The notes beneath the pieces were generated by a model. The model was not told the origin of the DNA. It worked only from the letters and a program-made list of their open reading frames with translations, and did not search any database. The position numbers and the translations under genes were made by a program. Positions 1-8,911 of a stretch of 37,699 nt of DNA are shown here, one piece after another. Within the stretch, counting starts at the first letter, position 1. Every line of letters starts with the position of its first letter. Source of the stretch: a virus; IMG/VR virus record IMGVR_UViG_3300008113_000151, positions 1 through 37,699 of that record; one strand, 5' to 3'.

Positions 1-114
1 CTGCCCATACCTCGCCGTTAGTGCTGCGTCTAAAGTTAATGTTCTGATTCAAAGCGTAAAACTGATCGCCTAAAAATCTAACATTGGTCATTGATGCAGT
101 CGTCCCACTCACCC
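1..114. repeat. Terminal overlap showing circular closure
   Basis: These bases are identical to 37586-37699. The repeat cuts through one open reading frame that reads continuously across it. It is therefore best explained as the overlap of a circular or circularly permuted assembly, not as a biological terminal repeat. The unique genome length is 37,585 bp. Confidence 0.9.
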
Positions 115-1093
115 GCCTTGTAACCGTCCCATCAGCCGCAATCGTGGCGATGTAGCCTGAGCCGTTGGCTGAGTTGCCGACACTGACGAACGTGTTATTG
201 CCGAAGGCGATGCCGTTCAGTGTTGCGCTGTTGTTAGTGCGGCTGGTGAATGTTGTGCCGTCTGTGGATGAGGCCATTGCGCCGTTTGCGCCAGTGATTA
301 ACAGGGTTGTGGGCGAGGCTGCGATGCCGACGAGGTTGGCTGTGACCCCTGCGGAGAGCGATGTGTAGCTTGTTCCGTTCGTTGAGGTCAGCAGGGTTTG
401 GGTTGCCCCAACGATATAGATAGCGTTGTTAAAGACAGTCGCCTCAAGCAGGTTTTGCGCTGTTCCGCTCGTTTGAACAGTCCAAGTGCCTGTTGGGTCT
501 GTTGCGGTAGTAATAGTTCCCGCGTTACCCACCGCAATCCATAAGTTCAAAGACTGTGAGTATGTAACCCCGTTAAGTTGCTGGGTTGTGTTTGTGTTTG
601 TTGCTGCGGTATATGTTGTGCCGTTTGTTGAATAAAATATAGCCCCGTTACCGCCAACAGAAACAGAAATATTATTGGCTATATGAACGTCAATAAATCC
701 ACCAGCCCCTTGGCCTGTTGCGTTCGTGTAGGTAATCGCATCTGTCGAGAACCTCAAATTTCCAGTGTTCCCTGCCACAATAAAATAGTTCGTACCGCCA
801 ACTGATCCAAACGATGCTCCGTTCAGTATTTGCGTCGTCCCACTTGTCCTCGCTGCCCATGTCTCGCCATCATCGTCTGATGTCGCAATGAATCCACCAC
901 CACCGACAATGACATTTCGCAACGTACCGCCGACCAGACCAGAGGTGACTTCGTTTGTGGGTTGTGTAATGACGGGGGTGTTTACTCTGCGGTAAGATGT
1001 GCCGTCGCTTAGGAAAACAACACCAGCCAAAGCGTGAGCCGCAATAAACCGATTTCCATGAAAGCCTCTTCCGTCCCGGAACCCAACGCAAAC
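1..1093 (-). CDS. Tail-fibre/adhesin propeller region (5' part, wraps to 37585)
   Basis: This leftward frame is open from a stop at 1094-1096 down to base 1 and continues, through the circular join, to a stop at 36906. It encodes about 12 repeats of roughly 40 residues. Each has a hydrophobic strand, a Gly-rich turn and an S-T-(D/N)-G-T-x-(W/Y/F) motif, as in Ycf48/BNR-type beta-propellers. There is no ATG anywhere in the frame before the propeller; only TTG and GTG codons occur. It begins inside the end of the LamG-like gene at 1009-2295, one base out of frame (-1). I infer that both parts form one adhesin of about 990 residues, joined by a frameshift or broken by a single-base error. The role is probably host-surface binding at the tail. 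Confidence 0.75.
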
Positions 1094-2295
1094 CTATTCA
1101 CCCCATCAAACGCAATCGCGTTGGTCACGCCTACCGCAGATGCAACTCCATTCCTGTCATTAATAGCCGTCACACCCACCAAATCCTGACCATTCCCGCG
1201 GATCAGGTTGGTCGCAGTACCCATCAGCCTCAACCCAGCACCCTCAGCCATTTTCGTAAAATTACTCAGCGTCCCCGTGCCTTGCTTGCCAATCCTGATG
1301 TCAGCATTGACACCAGACAGCCGCAATGCACGTTTCTGTGCCACGCCTGTGTCGGGGCAGTCAATCTCAGCGTACAGCGTAGACTCGCCTTGTCTGATGG
1401 ATGTTAAGGCTGTGGCGGTGAGTGGGAAGTTGTCGGCGTTGCGGGTGACTTGGGCGGTTGTGGTTGGGATGTACGAGGTTGCATCCGTTGCTTCCTCAAC
1501 GCAAAAACCAAAGACAACAATGTCCCAGTCTGCGTTATTTGTAGGCCGAACTAAACCATGCTGACGAGAGCCACCCGTAACCGCAGTGAATGTGTATTTA
1601 TATCTAACAAAAGTTGCGGTTGCCGTCATATCCGCTGAACTCAGATTTCCGTCACCGATCAGTCGAAATGTTGCGTTTACGCCAGCGTTTGCAGCTTTTG
1701 CATAGACCGATATTGTGTACATCCTACCCGAAACAATGGACGCCGCCCTCTGATAGACGGATGTTGCTCCAGTTCCTTGCAGCCTCCTTGCATTATTAGA
1801 GCCACTCGGAGATAAGGCAAAGTTGGGTGTTTCCGTAACGGCTGTTCCAGTGTATCCACTCAGATCATCCGACCCTAAAGATGCGTTCGTCGCCGCAACT
1901 TCACTCAACACACCCTTCCGCACCAACGTTACCGGGTCATAATCTTCCCGCATCTCAAGACTGCCAATGCGCCAATCAGTCGATGTGCCGCTGCCTGTCA
2001 CTGACACTACGTTAATCACAAGCGACTGTGTCGAAGGCGTGTAGGACGTCACAGTGCCTGTCATGCTGCCTGTCGCACCTGCTTGAGCTACGGTAATGAC
2101 GTTTGAGCCAACGGGCCAGTCACGATTGACGTTCAGATCGGCTGCGAGGGTGAAAGTTTTGCTACCCGTGGCGATTGTGTTGGAAGTCGTTGAGAAATCC
2201 ACGCCGACGATTAAGCCTGCGGAATTGACGCGGGTTGCGCCTGTGCCACGGCTGAAGTTTACGAGCGTTGAAAAAGGTTTGGCTACTAAGGTCAT
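1009..2295 (-). CDS. Tail fibre protein with CBM-like and LamG-like domains
   Basis: 428 residues. The N-terminus (PFSTLVNFSRGTGATRVNS) and the following YDPVTLVRKG block match a widespread phage structural-protein layout. Next come a carbohydrate-binding-like beta-sandwich (about residues 155-275, ending SYIPTTTAQVTRNAD) and a LamG-like domain (about 285-425). The last strand, GLLRLTLW, is where LamG domains in this family normally read RLTYW, followed by a linker beginning LSD. Here the frame stops after LVLFS, while LSDG appears in the -1 frame and opens the long propeller region. So this gene is probably the N-terminal half of a larger adhesin. It lies 14 bp downstream of the coiled-coil fibre gene. 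Confidence 0.75.
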   Translation of the reverse strand: MTLVAKPFSTLVNFSRGTGATRVNSAGLIVGVDFSTTSNTIATGSKTFTLAADLNVNRDWPVGSNVITVAQAGATGSMTGTVTSYTPSTQSLVINVVSVTGSGTSTDWRIGSLEMREDYDPVTLVRKGVLSEVAATNASLGSDDLSGYTGTAVTETPNFALSPSGSNNARRLQGTGATSVYQRAASIVSGRMYTISVYAKAANAGVNATFRLIGDGNLSSADMTATATFVRYKYTFTAVTGGSRQHGLVRPTNNADWDIVVFGFCVEEATDATSYIPTTTAQVTRNADNFPLTATALTSIRQGESTLYAEIDCPDTGVAQKRALRLSGVNADIRIGKQGTGTLSNFTKMAEGAGLRLMGTATNLIRGNGQDLVGVTAINDRNGVASAVGVTNAIAFDGVNRFALGSGTEEAFMEIGLLRLTLWLVLFS

Positions 2296-2309
2296 TTTAT
2301 CTGCCTATT

Positions 2310-3407
2310 TTAGAATGTGGTCAGCGCAACACGCTTCCAGCTATTTGCTGAAACGGCGACATAAAGGAAGTCTGAATCAACAGCGAACTCACCCAAACGC
2401 CCGGTAGATGTGGCAGTTGCGGGAACGGAGACAACCTGGGGATCAACGTAAGTGTCAAAAGCAAGCGTGTCTGTCGCCACGCCGTTTGCGTAAGTGCCCG
2501 TGTCAAAGTTCAGGGATAGCGTTACGTAATCAGCGCCGAAGAACTTATAGCGTGTCTTGCGCCCCTCAAGCGTCTCGTCAGCATCGACAAGTACGTAGTC
2601 CCCGTCCTCCAACTGCGTGGTGTCCACTGAAGCAAAGTTTGAGTAAACAAACGGTCTTGAGTACGGGTTTTGATAGCGCAAGAACACAAACGCATCTTCA
2701 ATTAAACCCGCCTGAAATGGCCCATCTGGGAATGAAAGCACAAGACTTGGATTGTCGGCCTGCTGATACTGATAAAACGATGCCTTGCCGTTCCTGCGCT
2801 CGTCTTCCAACACAAGAAACACTTGGTCGTACACAAGTGAAGCAATGCCCTCTGCCGCGTCACGGTAGGTCGTAAACACTTTGTACTGTGTGCTGATCGC
2901 GATAGCTGTGTCTTGCGCTTGGAGGGCGAAGTTTTGAGCTGTGACAGCAGATAGGTTTGCACTCGATGCGCCGGCCTGTGCAGAGTTAGTTAAACCCTGC
3001 ATGGTTGAAAGAGATTGCTGCGCCGTGACAGATGAATTTAAGGCGTTGGCTTCAGAGATGCCCGCAGCAGTGCTAGAGGCCACTGAAAGGCTTGCTGATG
3101 CAAACGCATTAGATTCACTGACTGCCGCGTTATTCTCGCTTGTAAGCGCGTTAGATTCGCTTGTTGCGGCATTAGTCTCGCTTGTTGCCGCGTTGGTCTC
3201 ACTCGCAAGCGCAGCCGCAGCACTCGCCACCGCCGTAGCTGCTGAAGTAGTAGCAGTGTTTAGATATATCGCAAAAGCAGGTGCAGAGACGAAATTGCCA
3301 ACCTTGGCGCGTCCAATATTCACACCATCCCGAGACAGAAGAACCAAGTCCTCATCTACAAAAGGCGCTGCAACTTCAACAAGTTGCCCAATTGTCTTAT
3401 CAGCCAT
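2310..3407 (-). CDS. Coiled-coil tail fibre protein
   Basis: 365 residues. The N-terminal 50 residues (MADKTIGQLVEVAAPFVDED) resemble a virion-attachment head. Residues about 55-165 are Ala/Ser/Thr-rich with a 7-residue period (variants of ASETNAA), typical of the trimeric coiled coil of lambda side-tail-fibre-like proteins. The C-terminal part (about 185-365) is globular, with aromatic/acidic strands, and ends in a GRLGEFAVDSDFLYV segment found at the tip of several phage fibres. It starts the fibre module directly after the portal and the small gene at 3438. Probable role: fibre shaft or adaptor (inference). Confidence 0.7.
   Translation of the reverse strand: MADKTIGQLVEVAAPFVDEDLVLLSRDGVNIGRAKVGNFVSAPAFAIYLNTATTSAATAVASAAAALASETNAATSETNAATSESNALTSENNAAVSESNAFASASLSVASSTAAGISEANALNSSVTAQQSLSTMQGLTNSAQAGASSANLSAVTAQNFALQAQDTAIAISTQYKVFTTYRDAAEGIASLVYDQVFLVLEDERRNGKASFYQYQQADNPSLVLSFPDGPFQAGLIEDAFVFLRYQNPYSRPFVYSNFASVDTTQLEDGDYVLVDADETLEGRKTRYKFFGADYVTLSLNFDTGTYANGVATDTLAFDTYVDPQVVSVPATATSTGRLGEFAVDSDFLYVAVSANSWKRVALTTF
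3040..3235 (-). repeat. 21-bp tandem repeats encoding the fibre heptads
   Basis: Degenerate 21-bp units encode consecutive heptads of the ASETNAATSE type in the fibre gene at 2310-3407. The units between about 3120 and 3210 are the most alike at DNA level, suggesting recent duplication of heptads. Such repeats change shaft length without breaking the frame. Confidence 0.7.
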
Positions 3408-3437
3408 TTTTACCCACCGACAACGATGTTAATGCAC

Positions 3438-3587
3438 TCATGCGTCCGACCCTTCAATTGCAGCGTTGTTGGTATCGGCTGGAGTATTAATAGTATTAAT
3501 ACAATCAATAAACCCTTGCTCGCCCTCTACCGTAGTGTAGACAATCTCATCTTCTTTGTACATTAAAGCGTCGTCTGGCTCACTCAT
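3438..3587 (-). CDS. Small hypothetical protein after the portal
   Basis: 49-residue acidic protein starting MSEPDDALMYKEDEIVY. Its ATG (3585-3587) overlaps the portal stop by ATGA, so it is very probably translationally coupled to the portal. I do not recognise a family. It has no membrane segment and no motif beyond a run of acidic residues at both ends. Confidence 0.65.
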   Translation of the reverse strand: MSEPDDALMYKEDEIVYTTVEGEQGFIDCINTINTPADTNNAAIEGSDA

Positions 3588-5875
3588 TGGTATTCCCCGC
3601 TTGATGGAGGCATTGGTGCAACACCGACAACTCGCCCCGATTGATCTCTAATCACTTGTTTAGGCTGGCTCATGGCTTGAGCGACCCCTGCATTACCTTG
3701 CTGAATCAGTGTGCCTAGCATTGCAATGGCTTGTGCCATCAACCCTTCTTTTTCGGCTTCGGAGGCATCTTCTTCTTCGACTTCATTGGACTGTCGCACG
3801 GCATCTTGATTACCCTTCATACCTGTTAGTTGTTTCAGTACCATTTCAGCTTCCTTCATGCGAAGTTCAGCGAGAATTTTCTGTTCCTGCATCTCAAGTT
3901 CGAGTTGTTTGCGAGCCATATCAGCCTGCATTTGCTCACGCTCAAGCATCAGTTTAGCCGAGGCAATCTGTTGGTCAGCCTGCATCTTGGCTGAGTCAAT
4001 CTGCATCTTCATCTGCGCCTTTTCGCGCTCAACCTGTGCCAACATCTCTGCTGCTTGCGTATTCGGATCAGGCTGTGGTGGTTGCTCTGGCATCTGGAAG
4101 TCAGCAGGTAACTGGGTTACAAACTGCTGTGCATTGCGGAAACCCGCCAGTTCGACCATCTTAGACAGTGTGTTGCTGTACTGAGCGAGTGACACCAACG
4201 GGTTGGTCGGGCCAAGTGATTGCAAAATTAGTTCCTGCTTCTGGGCCAAGCCAGTCAGCACATTGAACTTCTCATTCTGTGTGCCACCGCCAAGCCCCAC
4301 TGCAATGGATACATCCATGCCGCTTGACCAATAACGCGGATCAATCGTCACCCACTCGTTGCGCAACTTAATCGTGCGAGGCTTATCCTGGTGAACAGTA
4401 ATGAGCCTAAACACCAAGCGGAACAAGTCCTGCATCCCATTTGCAAGGTGACGCGTAATCAGTTCAATGCGAGCCTGTGAAGCAGTCATCTGTGCGCTTG
4501 CAGCCGTGGCGGTGGTGTTGCGTAGTGCCTCGGCATCCAAGCCCATGCTGGACTTGCTAATGCCTGTCCTATCTTCTTTGACGCTGTCAATGTAGCCCAA
4601 CATCTGCAAGCCTGAGCCAGATGTGTCATTGGTCATCAATGGCAGAACGGCTTGCGGGTTCTTAGCTCGAATGATTGCGCCAACTTCATTGTTAAGCACA
4701 TCATCAATGTTCACCTGCCCCTCAACCACCACGGTTCTAGGATTAATGGCTTGAGCGAGCGAGTCAAGGCTATTACGCCATACAACCGATTTGACCCGCT
4801 GTATATCCAACAGGTCATCTGCAATAGACGTGGCTTCCAGCGCGTTTAAGTGAGGCTCAGGATCGACGCAGAAGGCTACGAAGGGGTGATAGTCCACATC
4901 CTCGACTGAGAGGACGTGATAGCCGCTACCAACCGTGCAAACCTTGAGCATTTCAGCAATGCCATCGTCGTTGCGGTCAATATAGGCGTAGGACTCAACA
5001 TACAACACCTGCCGCATTGCCTCGTTAATCGCTGCCTCGTTACCGTCGTAACGGCGGTAATCCGTCCGAGCTAGGTAAAGTTCGTTATCATCCAATCCCT
5101 CGTCAGTCGTGTGGCTCTCAATTTCCTCACGGTCATAACCCATTGCAACTAAATCGCTGACTGTCATCAATCGGCGGTGGGCAATGAAGGATTCACCCAA
5201 TTTGGTGTCACGGCGAGCAACCAACACCTCTTCAGGCGGCACTTCGCACACCATAATTGCGCCCTTCTTTTGCTTGCGCGTAATGGTGCAATCGTATGTG
5301 GGAACCTGAACAGGCATTTGCTGCCCCGTTATGGGGTCTGTGGCGGCTTGCTGAGTGAAGGTTGTACCTGTAACCTCAACCTCAGTGTCAGGCTCCTGCT
5401 GGAGCAACATGAGTGTGTCTGAATCCAATCCGGTGTAGCGTTGGGTTGAGGTGGTTTCCTTTTCATCCCACCAGACTTTGACAAAGCCAGCCTTGGTAAT
5501 GAGTGCGTCTTTGGCTACGGCGTAGAAGGTTTGGAAGAAGTTGTTATCTGCACCAAGCACAACGTGCTGCACATAATCTGTTGCTTGATCGGCTGTTTCC
5601 TCGTCCTCTGGCCCAGTGGGGGAGAACTCAACCACACGGTCAGATGAGAAGAACACGCGCATGATGGAGGGCAACATGCTCTGCACAACATCTCGCACAT
5701 CACGGGAAACCATGCGGGAACGCCCCTCTTCAGACTCTACATCGGGCAGGTCGCCCTGATAGTAGCGAGTGGCTAAGGCGCGGATGCCCGACAATTCCTC
5801 ATCGACGTAATAAATGGCTGAGTCGATCTCAGCCGCTACGATTGCCTTTAACTGGCTGTCGTCGAGTTTCGCCAT
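3584..5875 (-). CDS. Portal protein (P22-like)
   Basis: 763 residues, the size of P22-type portals. The N-terminal region (DVVQSMLPSIMRVFFSSD, then ATDYVQHVV and DALITKAGFVKVWW) is the characteristic portal clip/wing core of podophages. Residues about 585-690 form a long Glu/Gln/Met/Lys-rich helix (KAQMKMQIDSAKMQAD and following), matching the barrel coiled coil of P22-like portals. It should form the dodecameric head vertex through which DNA enters and leaves and which binds TerL during packaging. It lies 50 bp downstream of TerL and overlaps the next small gene by ATGA. Confidence 0.9.
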   Translation of the reverse strand: MAKLDDSQLKAIVAAEIDSAIYYVDEELSGIRALATRYYQGDLPDVESEEGRSRMVSRDVRDVVQSMLPSIMRVFFSSDRVVEFSPTGPEDEETADQATDYVQHVVLGADNNFFQTFYAVAKDALITKAGFVKVWWDEKETTSTQRYTGLDSDTLMLLQQEPDTEVEVTGTTFTQQAATDPITGQQMPVQVPTYDCTITRKQKKGAIMVCEVPPEEVLVARRDTKLGESFIAHRRLMTVSDLVAMGYDREEIESHTTDEGLDDNELYLARTDYRRYDGNEAAINEAMRQVLYVESYAYIDRNDDGIAEMLKVCTVGSGYHVLSVEDVDYHPFVAFCVDPEPHLNALEATSIADDLLDIQRVKSVVWRNSLDSLAQAINPRTVVVEGQVNIDDVLNNEVGAIIRAKNPQAVLPLMTNDTSGSGLQMLGYIDSVKEDRTGISKSSMGLDAEALRNTTATAASAQMTASQARIELITRHLANGMQDLFRLVFRLITVHQDKPRTIKLRNEWVTIDPRYWSSGMDVSIAVGLGGGTQNEKFNVLTGLAQKQELILQSLGPTNPLVSLAQYSNTLSKMVELAGFRNAQQFVTQLPADFQMPEQPPQPDPNTQAAEMLAQVEREKAQMKMQIDSAKMQADQQIASAKLMLEREQMQADMARKQLELEMQEQKILAELRMKEAEMVLKQLTGMKGNQDAVRQSNEVEEEDASEAEKEGLMAQAIAMLGTLIQQGNAGVAQAMSQPKQVIRDQSGRVVGVAPMPPSSGEYQ

Positions 5876-5882
5876 GTCGGGT

Positions 5883-5928
5883 TAAGCCCTTAAATGTTTT
5901 CAAGATTGTACTTATGTTCAAGGGCTTA
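5883..5928. repeat. Inverted repeat between TerL and portal
   Basis: TAAGCCCTT (5883-5891) and AAGGGCTTA (5920-5928) form a perfect 9-bp inverted repeat with a 28-bp loop. The right arm contains the TerL stop codon, and the left arm sits just before the portal start. There is no U-run, so it is not a terminator. It could modulate portal translation or mRNA processing (inference). Confidence 0.45.
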
Positions 5929-7212
5929 CACAATACCCTTGAGGGCGCGTCGGATGGGGGCTGAACTACTGGCTTCTCGAAGTCCAACAGCGAGGTATCG
6001 GGTACAATCTGCCGCGTGACTTGCAAAGTTATGTAGCGGCCTGTCGTAAAACACCTGGCGCTTCTGGTCATACTCACGCCGATACTGTTTAAGCAGGTCA
6101 AGCGCCCGTAGAACAGTGTCAGAGTTATTGAACCACATCTTAGGCAGTGCCATCCGCACAGCGTTAATTCCGTCCTCAATAGACAACTTAGGCGCAACCG
6201 TTGGCTGTATGCCCATCATCTGCAACATCTCAAAACGGCTTTTACCCGTGCCAAGCTCCCGCACTTGGACGTCATGCGGCAGAATGTAGTCGCCCATTGT
6301 CCACCCGTTTGACTTAGCGCGTTCCTCAATCTGCTTGACGTACCAATCAAGCCCTACGCCGTTGTTCTCCAAATAATCCAACATGCGTATCTGACCGGCA
6401 GGTGTGACCTGATAGAACCATATTGCCGTGTCATCCGACATACCTAAGTCCCAAGCCGTGTTCACCCTTAGCATAGGCTCATGCGGCACAGCAGCAACAC
6501 GCCCTTGCGCTTCTGCCTCTCGCAACAGATCGCCGTAGTACGCACCGACAATAGCAGCGTCAAACGAGCACTCAAACTCCTGCGCGTACTCGTTATCACT
6601 TAGGGCGCGTTTTAAGCGGTCTAGTTCCTCTTGCGGGATGATGTTGGTATCAGATGCTTTAAGCACCTGCACAAACCACTCTGGGTCGGTTCTAGCGAGT
6701 TTAAACGTCTCTCCCAGCAGGTTGCCCCAACCCTTCGGTGTGCCAGACAAGTCTAGCCACCCTTGGCGGTCTGCCAGCGCGGGATAAATAATCTGCGTCA
6801 GCACGTAAGGGGGGATGTCCTGCGCCTCATCAGCGCAAATACCGTCAAAATACAAACCGCGCAAGCGTTCTGCATTTTCAGCGCCGTATAAACGAATGTT
6901 TGCGTTATTGTGGGCAAATGTAATTGATAACTCAGACTCATTAACTTTACCGCCCAATGCGGTAATAGGCGCGGCATAATATTTTAAATAAGCCCAAGCA
7001 ATATCTTTGGCCTGAATATAAAACGGTGCAAGATAACCAAAGCGAGGATTAGGCTTTGTGCAAGTAGCCGCCTCTCGAATTAGTTTATTAATCCGTGCAA
7101 CCGTTTTACCCGCACGTCGATGAGCAATTGTGACTGAATACCTTTTATCAGTATCGTGATATGCCGCAAAGCAATCCCTCGGCGTGTAATCAATCTCAAT
7201 CACTTTTTCCAT
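5926..7212 (-). CDS. terL: Terminase large subunit
   Basis: 428 residues, the usual length for TerL. The ATPase domain shows Walker A as AHRRAGKT (about residues 30-37) and Walker B as GICADEAQ (about 124-131), followed by the coupling motif LSGTPKG. The nuclease domain begins near TAWDLGMSDDTAIW (first catalytic Asp about residue 255) and ends with an HAAD segment typical of the last nuclease acid. It cuts and pumps DNA through the portal at 3584-5875. Its start lies inside the 3' end of the TerS gene (13-bp overlap), giving a coupled TerS-TerL-portal block. Confidence 0.95.
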   Translation of the reverse strand: MEKVIEIDYTPRDCFAAYHDTDKRYSVTIAHRRAGKTVARINKLIREAATCTKPNPRFGYLAPFYIQAKDIAWAYLKYYAAPITALGGKVNESELSITFAHNNANIRLYGAENAERLRGLYFDGICADEAQDIPPYVLTQIIYPALADRQGWLDLSGTPKGWGNLLGETFKLARTDPEWFVQVLKASDTNIIPQEELDRLKRALSDNEYAQEFECSFDAAIVGAYYGDLLREAEAQGRVAAVPHEPMLRVNTAWDLGMSDDTAIWFYQVTPAGQIRMLDYLENNGVGLDWYVKQIEERAKSNGWTMGDYILPHDVQVRELGTGKSRFEMLQMMGIQPTVAPKLSIEDGINAVRMALPKMWFNNSDTVLRALDLLKQYRREYDQKRQVFYDRPLHNFASHAADCTRYLAVGLREASSSAPIRRALKGIV

Positions 7213-7487
7213 GTAAAGGCCAGCGATACGGGATTCTCTTTATCGCCCGTCAATTCCGTTCTGGCTAATTTAGGCGCTGCATACTCGGCTAACTTGCTAA
7301 CCAAGTCCAAAGCCTTGCCAGGATCATCAGTCGCTACTTGAGTTAGCCACACAGAGAAGTTGCCTGAGTTGTCCTCAAGCAAGCGTGTAATGACCTCGCG
7401 GAACTCCGCATTGACTTTATTAGGGACGCCCTTCTGACGCCCGCCAGTCTTTACCGAACCTTTCGGCTTCCCGACTTTTTCTGGCAT
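7200..7487 (-). CDS. terS: Terminase small subunit
   Basis: 95 residues. The N-terminus GKPKGSVKTGGRQKGVPNKV, followed by a helical segment, is the signature of a common class of phage TerS proteins whose basic Gly-rich start precedes a DNA-binding helix. It should recognise the packaging start site and activate TerL. It overlaps TerL directly downstream, the standard arrangement. The class is short (90-150 residues), so the length fits. Confidence 0.75.
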   Translation of the reverse strand: MPEKVGKPKGSVKTGGRQKGVPNKVNAEFREVITRLLEDNSGNFSVWLTQVATDDPGKALDLVSKLAEYAAPKLARTELTGDKENPVSLAFTWKK

Positions 7488-7500
7488 TTTCCAAACCCAT

Positions 7501-8400
7501 CTAGTGTAGATTTAGCCGAACGGCCTCAATTAAACGATTCTGTGTGACGTCCTTATCTTGTAACGCCTTAAACACGCTGTTGTCAATAGTACCAGAAGCA
7601 ATAAGGTGATGTATATAAACGGTGTTTTGTTGTCCTTGCCTGTGAAGTCGTGCGCAGGCTTGGTTATACAGTTCAAGCGACCAAGGCAGCGTGTACCAAA
7701 CGCATTGATTGCCGCCCCGTTGCAGGTTAATGCCATGCCCCGCGCTTGCTGGGTTTAGCAACAACACCTCTATTTTGCCGTTGTTGAAGCCCTCAATATC
7801 CTGCGCACCTTGCAGCATTTTGGCCTGCGGAAGTGCCTGCATGATGCGTCGGGCTTCATGCTTGAACCAGTAAAACACAAGGCAGGGTTGATGTTGCAAC
7901 TCCCCTACAATCTCACAAAGTGCTTTAAGTTTATGGTCGTGAACGTCTACAACCTCGCCGGATGAATCGTAGACCGCGCCGGAGGCCATCTGTTGCAGTT
8001 TGCTGCAAAGAACTCCTGCGGTTGAGGCTTCTATGGTGTCCACAACCATGTCATCCTTCAATGTCTTGATTTTATCCTGTGTGGTTTTGTCCAGCAGGAT
8101 GCTGTGCTCAACGTTCACACGCTCCGGCAATTTGGCGGTGGATGGCATGGACATGCACACATCCGCAACTTTGCTATATATCTGCTGGTCAGAACCCTCT
8201 CGCAACTTCCACGAATAAACGATATGCCCGTTGCGTTTGTCGGGTTTAAAATAGGTTTCAAGGTATGCGGTTTTAGAGCGCAGCAAACGTTGGCCTGCGT
8301 CGATCAGGTACAACTGCGCCCACAAATCCTCTAAGCCGTTGGGCGCGGGCGTTCCTGTCAGGCCGGAGAGTTTAAAGAGTTGGACGCACACGTTGAACTT
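7501..8400 (-). pseudogene. SNF2/DEAH-type helicase, N-terminal half missing
   Basis: The 296 residues from a GTG at 8389-8391 cover only the second half of a phage SNF2-type ATPase. They start at the motif III segment GLTGTPAPNGLEDLWAQ and include the helicase C domain, with AGHGINLQRG (motif V) and ARLHRQGQ (motif VI). Walker A and the DEAH box, normally about 150 residues upstream, are absent. The frame upstream of 8400 turns into unrelated sequence that stops within about 60 bp, and the other strand there encodes a holin. The product could not hydrolyse ATP alone. It ends 13 bp before TerS. I infer a rearrangement or misassembly near 8391. Confidence 0.75.
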
Positions 8401-8667
8401 GCACGCGGCCAGATGGAAATAAATAAAATTGAAGCGGGTTCTGATTTATTTCGAGGCGGATGGAGGCCAGCATGTGGGTGGATTTGTGTGTTTGGGCTTT
8501 TTTACAATGCTATTTTGCAGCCTATCGCACCGGAGTTGGTGGCGATAATAACAGGGAAAGCGATGACACTGCGACCGGCTGATACCGAGGTGCTAATGAC
8601 GCTTTTAGGTGGCTTGCTAGGGCTTGGCGGAATGAGATCATGGGAGAAACTCAAAAACCGCCAATGA
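8380..8667 (+). CDS. Holin of the GTA/3-TM type, N-terminus possibly missing
   Basis: 95 residues from TTG at 8380. It shows the hallmark NKIEAGSDLF, GWRPACGWICV, LRPADTEVL and LGLGGMRSWEK segments of the GTA_holin_3TM family (known family knowledge). There are two clear membrane segments, about residues 30-55 and 68-86. Family members usually carry 30-60 more residues at the N-terminus. Here the frame runs back only to a stop at 8332, and its first 20 codons overlap the helicase gene on the opposite strand. It is the only rightward gene in a long leftward region, so it is either inserted or sits at a breakpoint. It would permeabilise the inner membrane at lysis. Confidence 0.65.
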   Translation: MDAHVELARGQMEINKIEAGSDLFRGGWRPACGWICVFGLFYNAILQPIAPELVAIITGKAMTLRPADTEVLMTLLGGLLGLGGMRSWEKLKNRQ

Positions 8668-8668
8668 A

Positions 8669-8911
8669 TCAGACGCTATACGTGAACAATTTTTCTATTT
8701 TATCGTTCACGTAATCCATAAATGATTTTTTATTTCCTTTTTCTTCTTCATTTGAATACAGAGGAATAGGGTCTAAAAACTTTATTCTTCTGTAAAGTAA
8801 TTCCTGCTCGTTTTTATATGAAATTGCCTCGCTGAATGTACAAAATAGAATCTGACTAGAATTAAAATTCGGCAAGTGCAATCTCAACATCCAAGCAACT
8901 GGCTTATTCAT
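8669..8911 (-). CDS. Hypothetical protein, last gene of the leftward early operon
   Basis: 80 residues with mixed aromatic and charged content and no recognised motif. Its ATG overlaps the stop of the upstream RHH-like gene by ATGA, which supports real translation. It converges with the rightward holin gene, ending one base away. Because the holin locus looks like a breakpoint, the native 3' end of this gene could also have been altered. Confidence 0.5.
   Translation of the reverse strand: MNKPVAWMLRLHLPNFNSSQILFCTFSEAISYKNEQELLYRRIKFLDPIPLYSNEEEKGNKKSFMDYVNDKIEKLFTYSV
8679..8713. repeat. 9-bp inverted repeat near a convergent gene end
   Basis: TACGTGAAC (8679-8687) and GTTCACGTA (8705-8713) are a perfect inverted repeat flanking a 17-bp AT-rich loop. 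It lies at the 3' end of the gene at 8669-8911, where leftward and rightward genes converge. No clear U-run follows on either strand, so a terminator role is uncertain; it could be a protein-binding site. Confidence 0.4.

Noticed and set aside
1-114. Direct terminal repeats as in T7-like genomes
   Set aside because: The 114-bp repeat lies inside a continuous open frame at both ends, and no packaging genes are near it. Assembly overlap of a circularly permuted genome explains it better.
1014-1017. Classical programmed -1 frameshift heptamer at the adhesin join
   Set aside because: No X-XXY-YYZ site in the zero frame is present between 1009 and 1093, so I list frameshifting only as one option.
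3124-3235. CRISPR-like repeats in the fibre gene
   Set aside because: The units are contiguous 21-bp coding heptads without spacers.
2941-3432. 163-codon plus-strand frame opposite the coiled-coil fibre gene
   Set aside because: It is a mirror of the low-complexity heptad repeats on the coding strand, without a ribosome site or plausible protein composition.
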